Source: Rhizophagus sp. LPA8_4_AMF
Taxonomy: Eukaryota > Glomeromycota > Glomeromycetes > Glomerales > Glomeraceae
Direction: 5' to 3'
Assembly (NCBI GenBank): GCA_021464525.1
Contig: JADRCO010000130.1
Span: forward strand, 1 to 50,735
Length of the DNA: 50,735 bases
Shown here: piece by piece, positions 47,793-50,735 of the stretch
Layout: every line of letters starts with the position of its first letter
How positions within the stretch are numbered: position 1 is the first letter of the stretch
Notes under the pieces: model-generated
Seen by the model: the letters and a program-made list of their open reading frames with translations, nothing else
Told to the model about the DNA's origin: nothing
Database searches by the model: none
Program-made: the position numbers and the translations under genes

Positions 47793-50012
47793 AAAAAGCT
47801 GACTAAATTGGCTTTAGTGTAATTACTAGTAGAAAAAGAAAAGCTATGAAATCTCTTAAATTTATAACTAAAAGTACCTATAAAAATTCTTGGATACAGT
47901 TCTTAAATACATTTTTATATAGCTTCTTTGCATTTTAAAACTTTTAAAATAAGATCTAATAGGTGTACTTATATATCTATTGTACCTATAAAAATTGAAC
48001 TTCTTATACTTTTTATTTTTTTTTATGTAGATTTTTTTAGCTAATTGTTAATAAAATTAATGGTATTTTGCCAAGAAAAATTTTTTTTCTTCTAAAAGTT
48101 TTAATTTTATAGATATAAATAAATATATAGGTATATATAATAAGAAATATAATTAATCAAATCAAAAAAATGAAGGAACTATACAAAGGTGTATCTAAAA
48201 GTATATCTATTAAAGTGTATATTCAAGAAATTTCATAGGTATATTTATTATAGATATCCCTAAAAGCGTTCAAATTTCTGTTTAAATTCTCATAATAATT
48301 AGAACACTTAAAAAATAGCATACTTTATATTACCTCAATCCAGTTTAAACTATGATCAAGCTTTGAAAGTACTTATAACATTTTACAAATATACTTTAAA
48401 ACCTCAGAAGTAAATCTCGCTTTTAGTGACAAATGATAGTTAAAAGTAGAATTAAACTTAACTAGTGATAATATGTAAGCAAAAAAATTACCACCTAATA
48501 TGATTTGCTATCCAGTTTTAGGTTATTTATCAAAATATTTTTTTGGTATTAAGATATACAAAAGTAATGAAAAGGTTGCAAGAAAGTAACAGAAAAATGC
48601 TCAGAATCAAAAACACAGTAAATTCAGTTAATTATGACTAGTATTATTCCATGATTTTAGCCAAATTTAGAATATATTAATAATTTAGCATCTAAGTTGG
48701 GATATAAGTGATCTGAAACTGGTAAATTAATAGAACTATACTAGTTCTTTGCCAGATTCTTATTAGTTCTATGCTAGCTTCAGGTCACTACCATGATATC
48801 AAGTTGGATTCTCAAATCATATATCTTAAAGATCAGCCAAAATTATGGTATAATGTTAGCCAAAATTAATTACAGATCTACTGCATCATTTATCACTCCT
48901 TTTTACATCACTTTAGCATTTTAAAAAACAACTAAATAGGCACATATTCTTAACATAAAGCTTGGTATCCAAATCAGTATAGAGAGTCAGCATTTTCAAC
49001 ATAAAAGATAAAAATGAGAAGAAAAATGTAATAATTTAGATTAAAGAGTAGGTGGAAAATTAAAGACACAAAGTTTAAAAAAAAAATAAATAAATTTTTT
49101 ATTTACTGATAACTAGTCTACCTATAGTACTGGAATCTAAAAATTTAAAATATACTATATTTATATATAAAATGGTTTTAAGTTGTAAACTTTTTTTACT
49201 ATATATATTTTAATTTAATATATTTCTCATAGTACATGTATTTTTGCAATATAATACTAAAATCTATTAACTCTGATCAATAAAATAAAAAATATGTATT
49301 TTTTCCTAGTTTAACATATGGGCTGATTTTTAGAATAAATGAAATTAGAATATTTTACAAAATTTTTCAAATTATTGCAACTCAGAATATAAAATTACAT
49401 TTTACAAATCAAATCACATTGTATGTATTACAAGGTTATGCAATGTGAATTTACTTTAATAATAGCGATAAAAATATTTTTTTCTTTCACAAACTCTCTA
49501 TTTGTTTCTCCATTAACTTTCCTATCAGTTTTTAAGTTAGGTAAACTGAATAGCTTTGAAAACATATATAGTAGTTTTTCTACTTTATATACAAGTAGTA
49601 GCTCTCTTTTTATTATTTGAAAGTTTTTTAACATTCTGTAAGAAAAAAATTACATTACTCAATAAAAATATTTAAAAAATCATAATTAATAACTTTAAGT
49701 GTAATTTATTAAATTGTAACAAATTAAATTATGAATTAATAAAATATTTAATTAAAATTTATTTAGTATTTATTTTTAAATAATTTATTATTTTTTTTTA
49801 ATTTTTTTTTCGTTAAATATTATGAATTTTCTTTTTTTTTTAATAAACTAACTCTATAATACTTTTCCTTCATTTTTTAGGATGTATTTATTAGTTTTAG
49901 GTTGAAGAAGCAAATATTATAATAGAATTTTGAAAGAATTAATTTTTTTAATATAATATTTGATCTTTTTTATTTGAGAACAGGTTTGATCTTAATAGGA
50001 ACTACGCACACA

Positions 50013-50067
50013 GCCGATTAAACGTCACATAACCATTAATCCTTAACCCTTAATTTCACTAATCGGC
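50013..50067. repeat. Short inverted repeat, 8-bp arms
   Basis: gccgatta at 50013-50020 is exactly complementary to taatcggc at 50060-50067, with a 39-base spacer rich in ttaa and cctt words. It could be a stem-loop or the ends of a very small element. The arms are short enough for chance. Confidence 0.3.
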
Positions 50068-50388
50068 AAATATGAAATTTGCTTTATACATAAAAATAAG
50101 AAATACTCTTAAATAGCCATAATATAATGCATTAAAGTTAATTCACTAAAATACTGACAGTATATAATAAAATATAAATCAAGTTTGTACTCTCTAATTT
50201 CTATCAATTATAAATTAAAAAAGTAGTTATTTGGTAATTTATAACTTGCTAATTATTTATTGAAATAGGTGTCCTGTTGATTTCTAGGCCATAATTTCAC
50301 AGAAAAAATTTTTTATTTTTTTGATAACACCTTATAAAAAATATCTGGAAGTGCAACAGAACAACTGGAAGAGTTTCTTAAACACCCT

Positions 50389-50697
50389 ATGTATACTTGT
50401 GGGTCAAAGCTGCTTGAGAACCTGCCAAAAAATGAACGAGAAAGTCTCATAATTATGGTTGAGCTTTTTTACAACTCAGTCTGTCTAGATAAGAGAAAAG
50501 GCTACATATTTGTGTTTTTACAGGTTAAAGAACCTAAGCAACAGTTAGGAGAATTTTTGAAATATGCTTATGGAGCTGACATAGAAGACTACAAAAATAC
50601 TGCTTCTTCAACGGACTTCGATAATTACTATATCAAAGTTATCTATCACGAAATTAAACCAAATGGAGTCTTGTATTTACTAAACAGCAGTATTTAA
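50389..50697 (+). CDS. Hypothetical protein, possibly the end of a larger gene
   Basis: A 102-codon frame beginning MYTCGSKLLENLPKNERESL and ending VLYLLNSSI. Codon composition is less biased than the surrounding AT-rich DNA, and the frame stays open upstream of the ATG to about 50340 (SATEQLEEFLKHP), so the true start may lie earlier or in another exon. An acceptor-like tttttacag ends at 50523, so an intron removing part of it is possible. Two similar amphipathic pieces, EQLEEFLKH and QLGEFLKYAYG, lie 63 residues apart. No family was recognised, and the right edge of the window limits context. Confidence 0.35.
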   Translation: MYTCGSKLLENLPKNERESLIIMVELFYNSVCLDKRKGYIFVFLQVKEPKQQLGEFLKYAYGADIEDYKNTASSTDFDNYYIKVIYHEIKPNGVLYLLNSSI

Positions 50698-50735
50698 TAA
50701 GTATTAAAAATTTGCATTTATTAAGTATAAAAAAA

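Larger units (their letters stand above)
46456..50388. other. Gene-poor AT-rich region
   Basis: Nearly 4 kb with no supported intact gene. It contains the second copy of the AT-rich dispersed repeat (about 47026-47085), a Cys-containing coding relic (47610-47792) and an inverted repeat at 50013-50067. Open frames at 49423-49634 on both strands are low-complexity and overlap each other. It looks like degraded repeat DNA. Confidence 0.5.

Noticed and set aside
49423..49634. Overlapping small frames on both strands
   Set aside because: Low-complexity Ser/Phe or Lys-rich translations that are complements of each other. No evidence for either.
1..50735. CRISPR array, riboswitch or bacterial-type operon
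   Set aside because: None seen. The intron-rich, AT-rich gene structure is eukaryotic, and no regular direct repeats with spacers occur.

Overview
The window looks like nuclear DNA of an early-diverging filamentous fungus. It is very AT-rich, its genes carry many short GT-AG introns (mostly about 50-200 bases), and its intergenic DNA holds poly-A/T runs, MITE-like elements and decayed coding sequence. The gene set combines standard eukaryotic housekeeping genes with genes missing from the familiar yeasts: a PEN-2-like gamma-secretase subunit, a 6-pyruvoyl-tetrahydropterin synthase, a complete-looking CSN6 and a giant Gas2-domain protein. I infer a Mucoromycota/Glomeromycotina (Rhizophagus-like) genome, but no marker in the window proves this. 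All exon structures were worked out by hand from splice consensus, reading phase and family similarity; no transcript or database evidence was used.

Layout. 1-1.7 kb: repeat-rich DNA with a MITE-like element. 1.7-3.3 kb (-): C2H2-type protein with three ACGCGT boxes upstream. 3.9-4.8 kb (-): ribosomal protein eL24. 5.0-5.7 kb: relic of a dsRNA-binding-domain gene. 6.3-10.3 kb (+): RAD50. 10.9-12.4 kb (+): CSN6. 14.5-24.6 kb (+): a 3228-residue spectrin-like/Gas2 protein whose C-terminus is reached through an 11-nt micro-exon. 25.7 kb (-): tRNA-Gln(TTG). 26.5-27.3 kb (-): PTPS, divergent from PEN-2 (+, 27.5-27.9 kb). 28.0-30.0 kb (-): DMAP1/SWC4. 30.5-32.7 kb (-): an eIF4A-related protein with every ATPase motif destroyed. 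33.2-34.6 kb (-): three-finger C2H2 transcription factor. 35.0-36.7 kb (-): unrecognised 433-residue protein. 37.2-39.4 kb (-): ALG6, divergent from DPH5 (+, 39.5-40.7 kb). 40.7-41.8 kb (-): TatD/Scn1-like protein, divergent from PRP31 (+, 41.9-44.2 kb). 44.2-50.7 kb: gene-poor, repeat-rich DNA with relics and one possible small gene at the right end.

Functionally the genes are mostly independent of each other: DNA repair (RAD50), chromatin (DMAP1), splicing (PRP31), translation (eL24, DPH5), N-glycosylation (ALG6), ubiquitin regulation (CSN6), intramembrane proteolysis (PEN-2) and pterin synthesis (PTPS). Several sit as tight divergent pairs with 150-200 bases between start codons. The most unusual item is the ATPase-dead eIF4A paralogue at 30.5-32.7 kb. 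Next are the giant Gas2 protein with its roughly 355-residue internal super-repeat and the fungal PEN-2.
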